A stretch of DNA of 64,000 bases, taken from NCBI GenBank assembly GCA_013398615.1, contig VZSR01000514.1:7679243-7743242 (forward strand). Reading direction: 5' to 3'. Positions 24,991-38,900 of the stretch are shown piece by piece (the stretch's first letter is position 1; the number at the start of each line of letters is the position of its first letter). This DNA comes from Brachypodius melanocephalos. Taxonomy: Eukaryota; Chordata; Aves; Passeriformes; Pycnonotidae. A model generated the notes under the pieces. That model made no database searches and had not been told where the DNA came from. It worked only from the letters and a program-made list of their open reading frames with translations. Position numbers and translations under genes: made by a program.

Positions 24991-27900
24991 ATGGCTTTTG
25001 TAATTAAAAAAATCCCAACAAACAAAACACACAAAAAAAATTTCTACATATTTGCCTCAGGTTCCTAAGGAACTAGGCTCTTCTTTTCCTTCAGCCAAGG
25101 AAAATCTAAAGCTTCAATTAATATCAAATGGATCTGACGGTGCACAGACATCGTATTTGTTCCCAATTAAGCACCTAAAAATAGAAAGGAATGACATAAG
25201 TATAGATCTGAATAGACTGACTTTTGGTTAAAGTATCTGTGAAGACACTCATAGTTCATAAATTCTATTTACCTCACCCAAACTCTGACAGAGGCAGCCT
25301 TTTTACCAGATTGCATTAAGGGAAATGCTCCATTTTCTAATGATGATATACTCCTGATCACTTCTGATCTGCATGTGGCCTTTGCAGAGCACCACTCTGC
25401 TCCCTCTAACCTTAATACACCAGGTGACCTTTTAGTCATTCATTTGTATGACGGGAATCTGCAATTCCAGGTTTGATCCCCAAGGCTTTTCCAGGACAGT
25501 TGCCGTGCTGCCCACTCACATTATTCTCTTATTGCTCTCTGCTGCCATTAGAGAGCTCTGGAAGAACATGCACTGCATTTTCCTCACGAAATGTTTGCTT
25601 ATACATTTTTTTAAATTATGGAGACTATTTTTAAGGTGCTTGGTCATAAGAATCACTTATCTTGCACTGATACTTATCTTAACATTCATTTTTGCCTACA
25701 AAGTGAGATTCCACTCCTGTTATTCAACATTGAACAGCCACAGTAACCGGTAATGCAGTAACCAAGGAAAATTATAACAATATGAATACACCACTCATTC
25801 GCTCTGTGTGGCCTCCACGTGTTGAGCTCCACCAGATCTAGAAGAGACTTGTAACACTGAGACAAGCACCTAATTTCTGGTTCAGCTTGTGACTGAAGAG
25901 GAAGAAAGAAAGAAAAAAGATAAACAGTTTATTTGAGATAATGATCAGTTAAATAATTACATTCTAGAAAGCAAGATGCGACACATGTAACAACACTGCA
26001 TTACCTTGAGTCCAAAAATCTGAACTACTTAGAGCATTTAACTCCATAAAAAGAGCTACAATACATTAGAGTGTACTCAGAATAAGGATTTCTTCCCACA
26101 AAATTAAAGGCTTTCTTTGCAGTCACTCAGTACATTTTATGCCTGCATTTTGGCACTTGAACCACAAAATTTAAAATGACTAGACATTAACTAACTATTT
26201 GTGGTATGAAAATTCATTTCTATCCCATTGAAGGGTATCAGATACTTAAGTTAAAGAATGGTAGGTTTATTCATTAAATAATTTATACAATAAATTATTT
26301 TATCGTTAATAATTAAGGATATTCTTAAAAATCTCCATTCCAAATTTCTTTCTGGTATGCAACCTGATGATGCTTCTGTTTAAGCTAATGTAATTGTTAA
26401 TTTACTCAGCATAAACAAAAAAATAGGAACCAGAACCAAGCAGCTGAGATTTCTTGTCTAGTCTTCTCACTAGTTATTAATGCACTCCAAAATCTACAAA
26501 CAGGTGAGATATTTAAACTCAGAAGCAAGGACAGTATCAGATTCCTGAAGGGCAGAAGTTAAACATCAGCTGTTCTGTGACAACTACAAGCACTTGCCTA
26601 TCCTTTGACAGTCTGCAGAAACTCCAATGTAATTTTCTCTTCCTTAAGTGCAAGATGAACTTCCAGATGATGAACTGCTTGTGGCAGTAACGCTCAGACA
26701 AGTTCCCACTGAGCAACTCAGTCAGAAAAGAACAACTGTGCAACTCTGTCCTGTCAAACCTGCACACATCTCAGATTTTAGGAGATGACTGGTTTTAGGA
26801 GAGTTTGTGAACACCAAGGGCCAATACCTTGCTATTTCTTAACAAGTATTTTTTCTCACAGCCACAGACCACTTGTCCAAAGCTTTTTACCCACTCTGGG
26901 CTTTCTCTCTGGAAAACGTTTCTGTTCAGTAATTACACATTCAAGCACAGACTCCCCTTCTTCATTATTTTGGGAGACATAACAGTTCACCAAAGGAAGG
27001 AAAACAGCTGTCAACCTGCCCAACTTGATGAGGTCCTGATTTGGTAAGGAAACATTGCAACATCACTAAAATCCATACAGATGAGTAAAATAGCTCCAAT
27101 CCAGTTACTACCTCCTTAGTAAGTACAGATCCCAGTCTCCCAAACTGAAAAGAAAAAACCTATGTTAGGAAAAAGCTAACTATTATAAGGTTATCAGAGA
27201 AAATATATTTAAAAAGTAAACTGGAGGGCTGAAGAGGAAAACAAACTACAAACCAATGAGAATAGAACCAGCTTAGTTTCCAAAGGTGGCTGCAGATATC
27301 TGTGTTTAAGTCCCTCCCACTTCGGCCATGTCAGGCAGCCTCCAACCCAAGCTGCCAGCTCATCTGGCCATGCAATTTTGCAATAGGATGTAAGGAAATA
27401 ATTTTAAAAGTAATTCCAGAAATACTGAATTACCCAGAAACCACTTTGTGTACTCTGGTCAATAAAACGCTGTTATCTCTCTTACAATAAGCCATACTGT
27501 TTATACAAACAAAGTTAGCTTTCATGCATCAGCCATCTATTTATTTAGCGAGATCAGCTATCATTGTAAATCAATTTCTTCACAAATGAGCAAGACAGCT
27601 GCTGCAAAACCTACTTAAAGCTCTTTACTGCATTCAGTATTCGGACATGTTGCAGAGCAGGCAACAAGAATAGCGGAAAAAGAAAAACAAAGAGTGACCA
27701 GCACCACATCCTGGTGACACTCTGTCTTCACTTTTACAAACATTTCTAAGAAAAAGGTGTAATTTACTGTTTACTTAATAGTTACATATCTTTAAATATC
27801 AACCAGTACATTAAAAAGTATGACAAGAAAAGCTTACAACTTACAGTCAAACTGGGTACTATCAGGATGATACATAAAATAGTCAAATGAAAGGTAACTC

Positions 27901-30900
27901 ATAGAATCTGTACTACCGGTTGTCTATTATATGCATAAAAACACAGCAAAGATGAGTATTCTTTTCCTATCAGCTCCAAAAATAGTACTAAAAGAACAGA
28001 ATTAATCCCTGAATAAACCTAAGTTTCATGTAACTTTTGTCCTAGAATAATCATGCAGAAAATTCTTACTAAGGACAATTGACCCAACATAACCAACTAA
28101 AAGGCTGGAGCGTCCTTCATGACTCTGTGACAAATCAGGAGGTCACTGCCATGTTTTCAGATGTCAACACCTTGCAAAATATCAGCTTGAAGACCTCAGC
28201 TGGATAGAGAGCTCACCAATGGCATCTGCAATACAACTTGGCTACAAAATCTAATGGAGATTTCAACTAGAATTAGGTGGCTTCAAATCAAACTTATTTC
28301 ACTATACAAGAGAAGTATCTGGTTCTAGAAGAACTCCTCCTAAATCCAAGGACCATGAATTAGCCTTGTTGGCAGCTCTCAAAGAAAGCTGGGGATTAGA
28401 TAGTGCAAGAACAGAGAGCACTAAGCACTGCTCAGCACAGCTTCTTCTCACTCAAGTTATTTTATCCATTAATCTTTTCATCTACTATTTCAAATTTGAG
28501 ACTCAGCAAGTCAGATTTATTGCAAGCAGTCAATGTCTGCAGCACTCCAGGGAAAATCCCAATGTCGAATTTGTACATAGGGAGAAAAAGGTGCAGGGAA
28601 GGGAAGGCCTAGTCTTGGATGCAGCACATGGTACATTTAGTAATGTTTGCTGTCAAAGGCCAGAGTGTGGCAAGTTCCACTTTCTGCCTGCCCTAGCGAG
28701 GGTGTTCATGCCCAGGATGCAGCACAGGACAGCTTCTGATGAGCAGCTAAGAAATACCAGGTAAATCTGTGACTGGAATAATGGCATTGGGTTCTAAAGA
28801 ACTATCTGAATATACACTGAAATAAACCCTTCTGTCAATGGGGTTTTGGTGGGTTTTTTTTAATGTTCACACTCAACAGTCTCTAAGAAATAAAGAACTA
28901 CAGTGTATTTTCACAGAAGGTTGTTCATTAAATCATAGTAAAGCTTCTGAAGCCCCAAGTCAAAAAGCTTAAATGTTTAGGACGAGACTGAAAAAACCCC
29001 GATGGCCTTCAAGTTTATTTGAAAGACAGATTATAGAATATTATGTAAGGCAGAAATCTCAGAACTATTCCCCATTGTATTTACAAATATTACCAAGTTT
29101 TACAAGATCATGAATTTTCATAAAAAGTGACATTTTCAAAAAGCTTTTCTTGCTTTAATCCTCCTTCTTTCTTTTGACAGGATTAAATGCTGAAATGGCA
29201 GGCTGTTAAATAAGCACAGTGAAATGCCAACTGCGAGGCATTTAACTCCATGTATTCACAAATTAACATTTCACAGTTGCTTTAAATTTTGACATTATAG
29301 TTTAGTACCTTCAGGCAACTCATTTCAGAAGGTGCTGGATTTGATTTACATTATTTTTCATTCTGGATTCATATAGTATGGTACTATAATACCTTGAAGT
29401 TTCCCTTAATCCCTGTTAAAGGAAATTTAGTTTTATGAAAAGCTGAGAAATATTGCTCTTTTTTTCCATAGTGCAAGATTGAAAGATGGTGTTTACAGGT
29501 CCTCCCCTTGAGTTACTTCAATGCTGACCAAAATGTTCAGAAGGAACTGGAGAAAACATCAAGCAGTAGCCATAAAAAAGCACTAGGATGCTTATCTTAA
29601 TTCTTTAATTCTTTCTATTATTAGATTACTTCAGGAGATACTTGTGTGCTTCTGAAAAAACTGCTGCAAGAGTGAATCCTATGGAATACCAGACGTGCTG
29701 TTTTAAATGGAAATTTTTACTTTGCAGAACACAAATAGCAGTTTCAGTATTGCTAAAGTTAGTATTTATAGAAGGGATTTTTAAAAAATTGTAATAAAAA
29801 CCCCTACCAACAATAAAAAAGGCCCAATACTTACTGCCTGTAGAAATAAGAAACTGTGGAGAAACATGAACCCGTGGCTATTCTTACAGTACCACCTCAG
29901 ACAACAGAGTTGACACCAGAGTTTAAAGGTGTTCGCTCATATTTTTCTTGGGTTATGTAACTTATTTCATGATCAATAATGGTTCTTTCATGCTCCTGAA
30001 TTTCTATAAAAAAGACTTTAAGAGAAAACTTGGAACAGATACAGATGTGCAGTTGAGAACCTCTCCCCATTACCTCATATTTTTACAACCAGTAAAAAGC
30101 ACAAACCATTTACAGTTTACATATGCTTTCTGAGTACAAGAAGATACCAATCTCTTTGCAACAGTTTCTACAACTTCTAGAAAACTACTTAATCTTTATC
30201 AGAAAAATCAGTATGTAGATAAAAGAAACATGACTACAAAGATTAGCAGAGCAGTTCATAAGAAACAAGATTCTCAGTACAACTGCCCTTCTGAGTCATC
30301 CTTATCTACAGAGGTGGATCCAGAGAAAAGCACTAGTATCTCTAGAGCAGTTGAGGCACTGCAGTCAGTGCACAGGGCACTTACAAAGCTGCCTCAGGTC
30401 CCTGCTACTCATACTTCAAGTTCATCTCCATGTCCATTCTTCTGGCAGTTCTAAAGAAAGCAAGCTGTATTTTCCTTTTATACATAATGAAACTTTGATT
30501 TTTGTTGAAAAATCATGCTGTTCCTTCACAACACTTCACAGGAAGTGCTGGCACTGGTAAAGTCACAGCAAGGGTAGAGAGGGCCCAGGGTTCACTCTGA
30601 ACAGATGTGCTCCAAGGGAAAACAGAGCAATTCTTTTTGTTTGTACAATCAACCTGGTACTGCTGACTGGCAATCCAGTGGATATAACCATCCACATTTA
30701 TGATATAGCCTCCACTTTGTATCTACAAGCATGTACCTCATTATTTAGAGATATCTCAGTATTTAAGCATAGAACACCTGTATGCTAATCCAATGCTGCT
30801 AGTGCTAATTACTATATCCTAGCCATACATCATTTTTACATAGCAATGCACTGATTAACGTTAATTCCAGAAGTATGTACTACTAATTAAGGTATTTAAG

Positions 30901-32885
30901 GATGTTTACATGTTTCACATGGGAATGTGCCAAATCACTCTCTGAAGTCTTATTCGTGTTTCAGATTTGACGAACATAAGCCTGAGACACCTTTGTATTG
31001 TAACAGACACTTCAATAATGCTCCAGAGATGTTCAATAACACAGCATCTTTTTTCAAAATCAATTGTGACATCTACTAATGTTCCATAAATTCTGGGATC
31101 AGATTAAAGTCTTGCCAAAATTCATTATGAAGTATTAAACCTGTCTAATCTTTTATCACTACTACTAACACAATAAAAAGAATGAAAATGTCAGGAAGTA
31201 TAGAAAGTTATGAGAATTTTCCTCAGGAACATTGTAGAATGTAATCTGAATAAGTGGATGTATTGTCATACCTTTGTGAGGCCTGTATAAATTAGACCCT
31301 GTTAAACCAGAATGTATCTTTAAACTTTTCACTTCAGCTTTGTCTGCTATTTCTCCTTCGTAGTTTCTGAAGTTATCAATTCTAACTTCATCTCAAGTAA
31401 TTATTACACATGTGAGCATTAAAATAAGGATTTAATATTAGAAAGATAGTAAGTATTGTCATCAGCTGCCTCATGGTTAATTGTTGCATTAGAGCTAATA
31501 ATCACAACTAAGGACAGAAGTAAACTTTTTGTTTGGAAAAATAACACAATTTTTTCATTATAGCTTACTATTTAACTACTCAGTTCATATTTCTGAAAAG
31601 AACAAACTGAGTTCCAGTGCTAAATGTGTAAACAACACTTCCTATTTTGTTGAGGACCTTTGAAAATACTCTTACCACTCGGTGAGATGTCCTAACATTC
31701 TGTAACTCAGCTTGCAAATTTAATGGGGTTTCCTAAGGAAAAGAGATTTCCATGATTTCAGTGCATCTGTTGAATATAAATTAAGAACCAAAAAGTAGTT
31801 CTGCATGTTGCTCATTTTCAGTTTCCATATCGCCCCATATTAAGACTTTCCAAAGCAGGATCTTTAAACCAGGCCACCATTCCAGGGGCCTCAAGTTCCA
31901 GGTGGTTCACAGTGAATTCTCCAGTGCCAGCTGAGCTCGAGATGCAGCAACCCAAACTAAGGAGTGTCTGCTCTCTGGCAGTGTTTGAACACAATGACGC
32001 ACCACAGGTGCACAGAAAAACCCTCCGTAGATTGCAGGCCAGATTTCCAAAAGCTTAGGATATCTTAAAAACTGCCATTTCACGTAAAAACCTGTCATTT
32101 CACTTCAGATACTGACACAGAAGATGAGTTTTTAAGAGTCTCTCCCTGAGTACTTTTCCATAGTTTTAAAAGAAGCCATTCCATCCTCACTCGTTTACTC
32201 CTACTGCCATCTGCTGCCACAAATGCATCAGTGCCAGTGTGTCTGCAGAACGTTCTTCCTTTCCTCTTCTGTTGTTAAGAGTGTCAAAGAATGTGTTCTA
32301 ACATTGCTACTCAACCTCTAAAAATAATCACATGCTAATTTGTCTAGAGGAGTGCACTGGTGAATCAATGCACTGCCATCTTCACTGCCAGAGCATCAGC
32401 CCTGCAGATCCCTGCATGTTTTTATACACAGCTGTTACTCAGCTATACACCCTTTTTGGCAGTAAGCTGAAAACAAGTAGCACAGCATTTGTTACAAGGA
32501 CTTTAGACCCAATGCAAAGTGAATGAGATGTTGAAATTCTGGATTCTTGCTGCCCTAGTGGAAAACGATGCTGGTCTCCAAACATAATTCCAGTCACACG
32601 TAACAAAGGCACAGGCTTAAGCTAGTGGCACTCAGCAGAGGGTAAAATGCAGGACAGGGATTTTTGTTCCGGTGATTTCTTTACATGAAACCAACTGTTA
32701 ACATGAAGTCTTTTTAAAGCTTTGGGAGGTTTTCTTCAATAAGTACACTACTTATTGCTCAGCAGAAGCCCAATTCAATCTGATTACTAACACAATATCC
32801 CTCTAATGCAAAACTGAAAGGCTCTTTAATACTTCACACCTCTTCTTTGAAGAAATAGAAAAAGGTCATTCTCACCCTCATACAC

Positions 32886-32886
<1 letters not shown>

Positions 32887-32931
<45 letters not shown>
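32887..32931. repeat. 45-base A homopolymer
   Basis: An uninterrupted run of 45 A bases lies in intron 3, about 430 bp from the exon 3 donor. On the transcribed PDZD8 strand it is poly(T). It could be a simple repeat or the tail of a retroposed copy, but no parent sequence or target-site duplication is visible beside it. Confidence 0.9.
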
Positions 32932-32932
<1 letters not shown>

Positions 32933-33363
32933 CAGGCAATCTGCAGGCTGAATGCTGCTAAACTCCTGTTATCAAGTGCAATAATTAGTAAAACATTACC
33001 TTACAATACTGGCCAGGCAAAGCCAGGTGAATCTTACTCACTGCTTCCTAAACACTGCCCCACCCAAATATAACAGGACTATAAAATGTAAATTTTCCAC
33101 TATTTGTTTTACTGCAGCTGGACAGCTGACAGTACATTCAAACCAGGCACAGTTTCAAGCACAGCTGTGCGAACTGAACTCCATGTTATCCATACATGGT
33201 CATTTGACAGTGGACTAAAAAGTAAATAACTGGTCTGCTACATTTTGGGTTTGGTTTTTTCTGTTCTATCACCCATTTGATTGCCTAAAGACACAATTTC
33301 TAGACCATATATCAAGAGCATAAGACAAACTGCAATATGCAAAAATGACACCCTTTTTTTTAC

Positions 33364-33466
33364 CGTTTTAATAGAACTTCTTGATTTTTCTTCCCAAACA
33401 TTACTGCTCAGCTCCATCGTGCAATGAACATTTGTTTCTCTTTCATAGGATCCAAACATCAGTAAC
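33364..33466 (-). CDS. PDZD8: PDZD8 exon 3: linker following the SMP domain
   Basis: 103 bp encode the last base of residue 309 and residues 310-343 (LLMFGSYERETNVHCTMELS, then SNVWEEKSRSSIKT). This is a highly conserved PDZD8 segment between the SMP lipid-transfer domain and the PDZ domain, and I recognise it from the vertebrate family. The acceptor (TATTTCAG) and donor (ACG|GTAAAA) are canonical; the exon ends in phase 0 and joins exon 4 in frame. Its ATG-initiated appearance as an open frame running to 33238 is read-through into intron 3. Confidence 0.96.
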
Positions 33467-35790
33467 CTGAAATAGAAAAGCCTATGGTAAGAACTGTAAC
33501 ATCATTACATATATCCCAGATATCACATTAAACTCTCTATTCTTCATCTATACACTATTAGCAATGTGTATACATAGAAGTCCAGAGAGAACAGATTGCA
33601 CAGGCACAGCCTTACACCAAACGAAAGACACTGCCACCCTCTAGTGGAAGAACTCCAAAAATGTAACAGTTTTTAGGTAAGGTGGGCTTTTTTTTGTTGA
33701 CTTTTTTTCCCCCTACAGTGTTTTCCCTTTTTTTTTTTTTTTTTCCGGGGGGGGTGGTGGTTATCGGTTTATTTTTAAATGAAGTGCTCAATTGGCATTT
33801 TTTCCATAAAGTGTTCTTGTTTTATTTTAAGAACAGCAACAATAGCCATCAGTCTTCTACTTTAGTCCTAAACATCACAATGCAAAGCTCTTGTTGGTTT
33901 AAGAGAGCGCTATTGTAGATTGTCAGTTTACTACTGCTCATATTTGTGTTTCACTAAACTGGGATCCCCTTATCCATGATTTTTGTAGCATTTCTAACAA
34001 AGAGTGATTCTTCATGCATGATACCCCACTCCAGAAGGCTACAAAGCTTTCCAGATATTGGTAGTAGAAAAGAAAAAAAAACACCAGACTATAAACTTGA
34101 GGCTACAGAACAGCAACCAAGTTGTTCACAGCTTATATCACAGTAGCTGGAAGCAGATAAATATTTTGGAGTAAAAACTTCAAATAAACCTTACTCATTC
34201 AAAAGACCTGTTAGATTTTAATTCTCCCCTAAACTTTCTATATATATTTGACAAGAACAGTTCCTAAGCTTTCATCCCAACTATCTTATTTGTGATTGTG
34301 ATGTGTCGTACAACTCTTTAGATGATACAGAGGGATTCTATGGGCAGCAGTTGTAGCTGTTGAGTTCAAAAAAACAATGGGACAAGTGGAAGATCTGAGG
34401 AATTACTGAGGGTCCAATAGCCAGACATCTCAGCTGAGAAGCGTCTGTTGAGACAATTTTCAAATGTGTGTTGAAAAATTCCAAACTGCATAAAACACTT
34501 GGATTACGTCAGCCCTGACAAATCAGCAACTGCATCCTCTCCCAGCCATCTGATAAGCATCTGTGACAGCTGAAAATACTGAGAGTTCAGAATTATGTCA
34601 GACTGAGCAATCTGAGCTCTTAGTGCAAAGAAACTCAAGACCTGATGCTGCACAGTGTTTCAGATTAAGGAAAGACAACATTTAAAAGATTACTTTCTAA
34701 ACCAAGAATAACTGCACACAGTGCAAGGTGGTCATTTTGGCCCTCAGGATAAAAACAAATGCATCACTAGACTGAACTGGAGAACTGCTATGAAGAGAGA
34801 TCAGACTTCCCTTACTCAGTACAGTTAAAGGGGAAATGTTCCTGGTGGCCAAGGAATGCAGGAAGTTATTTATTATCCTTGGATCATCCACAGAAAACAT
34901 CACAAAGATAGGTAGACAGGTAAGAAGGAATTTTATCACAAAAATATAATCACTGCTGCCAGCCACCACAGAACCCTTAGAAGCAGAAGAACATCTTCAG
35001 GAAATCCTGGCCACTCATAAACCACACTAGTACAGCGCATACAGCTCAAATGGTTCTACAGAAAAGAAGGTGCAAAGAGGAGTTGATATGGGAATACAAG
35101 CAGTGAAAAGACCAGGTTAAAATAAGAGTCTTTCTGCAAAGCAGTTTAATTCATAAAGAGTACAACTGCACATGACTAGATCAAAGCCTTAGCAATACTT
35201 GGATAAGATCTAACCTAAACCAAGAGGCCTGACAAAAAGCTCCCAACACAAGAGCCCACACACCTTTTTTTCCAGCTTTGAAGAGAGTAATAGTCTCTTC
35301 AATGAATAAAGAAAATATATTTTATTTCTTTCCTTCCACTATTTTGTTCAAGACCAAGACAATAATAATGCCTTATAAAAGTAATTTGGATTTATGCAAG
35401 TAAGACTGAGTGAAACAATTATTTCCTTTTGCTTACATAATGCAGTAATATAATTACAACATTTGTATTGTTCTGGAAAGAGACTCATTATTTGGTGAGG
35501 CACAAAAGCAAACTAAGCAAATAAGAGGAGGCACAGATTAGCTTGTAACCAGGCAAAATTCAGAAAGGCAAAGGCTTGTCCCCACACAAACCAGAAGTGG
35601 CTCTGAAAGAAAATGCAATTTTCATGTGTTCATTTTTACTTCAAGAAAAGTACATTTCTTGGCTAGACTGCAATCATAACACTAAATTCACTTTTGTGAA
35701 TCAGAACTGGCATACAACTATAATTACTACAAACTGAGGAAAACGGGTCCTTGCTTAGTCAAGAATGAGCAAAAGTGCACAAAAATATAC
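33467..35790 (-). other. PDZD8: PDZD8 intron 2
   Basis: A 2.3-kb intron with donor GTATAT (read from 35790 down) and acceptor TTTCAG at 33467. It contains a 17-T run followed by CC and 8 G at 33728-33754. The frame at 34697-34969 has no recognisable protein. Nothing else was seen. Confidence 0.93.
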
Positions 35791-35913
35791 CTTGTACATT
35801 CAATTAATGTGACTTTCAGTCGACCTTCTGTCAATAGAATATCCTGTATAGAGAGGTCTCGATCTTCATATTCATCAGATGGCAACACTTGAATTGGAAA
35901 AAATGGCTTGAAT
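35791..35913 (-). CDS. PDZD8: PDZD8 exon 2: end of the SMP domain
   Basis: 123 bp complete residue 268 and encode residues 269-308 (FKPFFPIQVLPSDEYEDRDL, then SIQDILLTEGRLKVTLIECT) plus two bases of residue 309. The FKPFFP block follows KRKHTLPNYKIR at the end of exon 1, the conserved C-terminal end of the SMP lipid-transfer fold. Splice sites are canonical (TTTTTCAG acceptor, AAG|GTATAT donor). Both exon ends lie after the second codon base, so skipping it would keep the frame but would cut the SMP domain's C-terminal edge. Confidence 0.96.
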
Positions 35914-38900
35914 CTGAAAAATACAGAAAAAACTTCTCTTAATTCAAATTACGCAACACGAATACACAAAAATACAAAGAAGGTAACAGGAAGATAAACA
36001 ATCTTTAACACTCTTTAAGAAGAGAAATACTGCCATTCCTATGTATTCATTGGTCAAAAGGAATGAGTAGCAGCTACTAAAGCTTTTTGAATGCAGCAGA
36101 TTGGATAAATTGCTTCACAGGAATAGACTGAGTTACATCTACTAGCACAGGTAATACTGAGAAAGTGGGAAGATGGTAAAAATCACACAGTATGACTGCA
36201 AACATGATTTAACACAAAAGTCTTACTGCAGTAAATATCTTACCAGATCTTTACATTTTAAGTTTATCTGCATAAGCATCACAGCACGGAAAGATGAAAA
36301 TATGCTATGAACCTAAAATTTAAGATTTTTATGACAGTGCCATTGGTGCACCCTAATGAACATTTCACTTTAGTTACACAGACTGATTCTTCTCACACTT
36401 TGTAAAAAGCTTTAAGTTGCTCTTCTTAGGCAATCTTCTTGAATAAAAATAAGGATACAGGTATTCTAAACATTTGCCCTTGAGCTTTATTTCCCTCACT
36501 GCAGCATGTGATTCACAGGAAAAGCAGTTCATGTCCAAGGTAACGTGTATAAAACACCGACTATCTCACCACATAATCCTCTCTTTGATTCGAAAATGCT
36601 GAGTTATAAATACCAATCTGGTTTTTAAGTGATAGTGCTTTGGTGTCAGACACAGCCCTGATCTGAGGGAGAGGAGGAGGCGGAAAGGCTGCACAGCTGC
36701 AGCCCCATCCCATGGCTCACACACACAATCCCAACAGCAAGGGCCACAACCCTGCACAAAGAACAATATAACAGCATCTCTAAAGTTTTTGGAAAAAAAA
36801 CCCAACTCTTACAGGGTATTCCTTCTTTCTGTTTTTATTTATTGATCTCATTTCCTAGCACTGCTTTGTGCCTTGGTTTCCATCCTCTGTCACTGATGCA
36901 GCCTCCCAGCAATTATTTGTGCGGAGACTTACAAATCACAGGAGAGGAGCAGCACAGCCTGCAGGATGTCTCTGCCATTTCATGAGAAAGAAGTCTTTCA
37001 TAAGTACTGTTTACTCAACCATCAGAGGCATCTGCTTGTCACATTCGGAGATCACAATATGTTCAGGAAACAGTCACATGGAGCTGAACCGAAGAGTTTC
37101 AGAAACTCAAATAAATAATTAAGCATCCTTTAACTGTCAGCACACACTTTGGGAGGGAGCTCCATGCTCCGATTCAAGACACTTTGGTTCTGTATGAGCA
37201 ACAGCCTGGTACAGAGCCATGAGAAAGACATTTCTTTTGTTCTCTCTGTGAATAAACATAACTCAACACTCAGGCTATTTTCCTGAAATCCAATTCAACT
37301 TCTAACTTTAATTTGTTTCCAAGTTTCTCTCTCATTAACTCCTTCATGAAGAAAACCATTTTGAAATATGTCACATAAAAATACTCAGTTTTAAATACTT
37401 TCTTTTTTTTTAAAAAGTCCTGTGCATGAAAAATTTGAAGCTATTAAATCACTCTGGTCGGGGTTTACGAGTACACCACAAACAACTAATTCAAAATATG
37501 CCTTGTTCAAGTACTAACTGATCTGGTATTTTACTCATAATCTTCCTTTATAGTTCTTGAATTACTAAAGTAATAGCAAGCACCACAAGGGTAGGAAAAA
37601 AACCACCAAGATGACCCCACTGTTTTGATTCTACAAAACTTCATACCACATCAGAGCCTGGCCACCTCCCCACTCAGACCAACATTACATTTTTCACTTT
37701 AAGAACAAGGAAGAGTTCCCTGTTCCTGTTAGGAATGATTTTATCCCCTCAAAATACAGACTTAGCTCTGATTTTGTTAGGCAGAAAAGGAAGAGTTAGG
37801 CAAGCACACTGGAAAATAATGCCAAGTTTTGAGTGAACAGGTACTTGAAAGTTTGGGGATTTTTGAGCACTAATAAACTACTTTTCAATTAGTACCAGCA
37901 ACTGCCAACACGCCTTCTCCCAAATCTGTTATAAAGATAGTTTTCCATGGGAGCATCAAACTAACAAGAACCATTCTGAGCTTCAGTGACTTACTGAAAC
38001 AAGATTTCTAGCAGGGAAAAAAGACAAAGGAAGAGGATTCAGTAGGTTACTGTTAGCTCTCCCAATTTGTGCAAATACCATGCTTTAAAGTGTTGGTATT
38101 TCAAAGGCCTTTAGCTTATGTATGCACACATCCTGCAGGCCATTTACAAGAACACAAACTTGGACAAACCTATTCTAAATGCTAAAAGTAAACCAGAAAA
38201 GCAAAGTAACAGACTGAAACATTCCAGTAAGGATGCAGACATATCCATCTACATATTAAAAACAAAACCATCATCCTCAAGTGACTTCAGAACAGAGTGT
38301 TAGCACAACATACACTGCAAGCCTTTGCTGCAGCACAGACTAATGAAACAATCCCCAGAAAAAGTGATTTTCCTTGCTAGATTAAGATAATGTTTACTGT
38401 AATTTTGATTTCTATTTTCAAAATAATTTTTAAAAAATGTATAAACAATGAATTAAAGAGGAATTAATTCTAAAATACCAATACAGTTATATACAATAAT
38501 ATATAAAGCACTTAGCAGTGTATGGGGGACTCTGTGCAGCACTACTAAATTTTCTACAAATATGGGATTAAAATGCAGTCTCAACATCATGTTTAATTTA
38601 AAACAAGCATTTATGTTCACATTTTTATCACCACAACTAATTTGCAAAATCATTAGCAGAAAAAAGGAACACATCACCTATCTCCATTGCCACCAGCAAC
38701 ATATAAAGAGCTGAATATCCTGAATTAAATGCATTTTTAATCTTTTAGTGCTGCTCTGAAGCCTTCTAAATTTATATCATAGCACTTTTCTATTTAATTT
38801 ACAGAGTTTGTGCATTTCCAAAATTAAACATCGGGCAAATTACAATTTCCTGTAGATTTCAATTACATTTTAGGGAACTGAGCTGTTGTCAGAACATTTA

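Larger units (their letters stand above)
8624..33363 (-). other. PDZD8: PDZD8 intron 3 (24.7 kb)
   Basis: The largest intron of the gene lies between a GTAAAA donor at 33363 and a CTGCAG acceptor at 8624 (minus strand). It is AT-rich throughout. It holds one CR1-like LINE fragment (23461-23560), two related copies of an unclassified repeat (19972-20190 and 21846-22056), a GC-rich block beside the second copy (21555-21845), an AT dinucleotide-rich patch (24895-24990), an A-rich tract (12598-12629) and a 45-base A homopolymer (32887-32931). Open frames up to 166 codons occur on both strands, but none shows recognisable protein features or splice context. I found no RNA gene. Confidence 0.92.
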
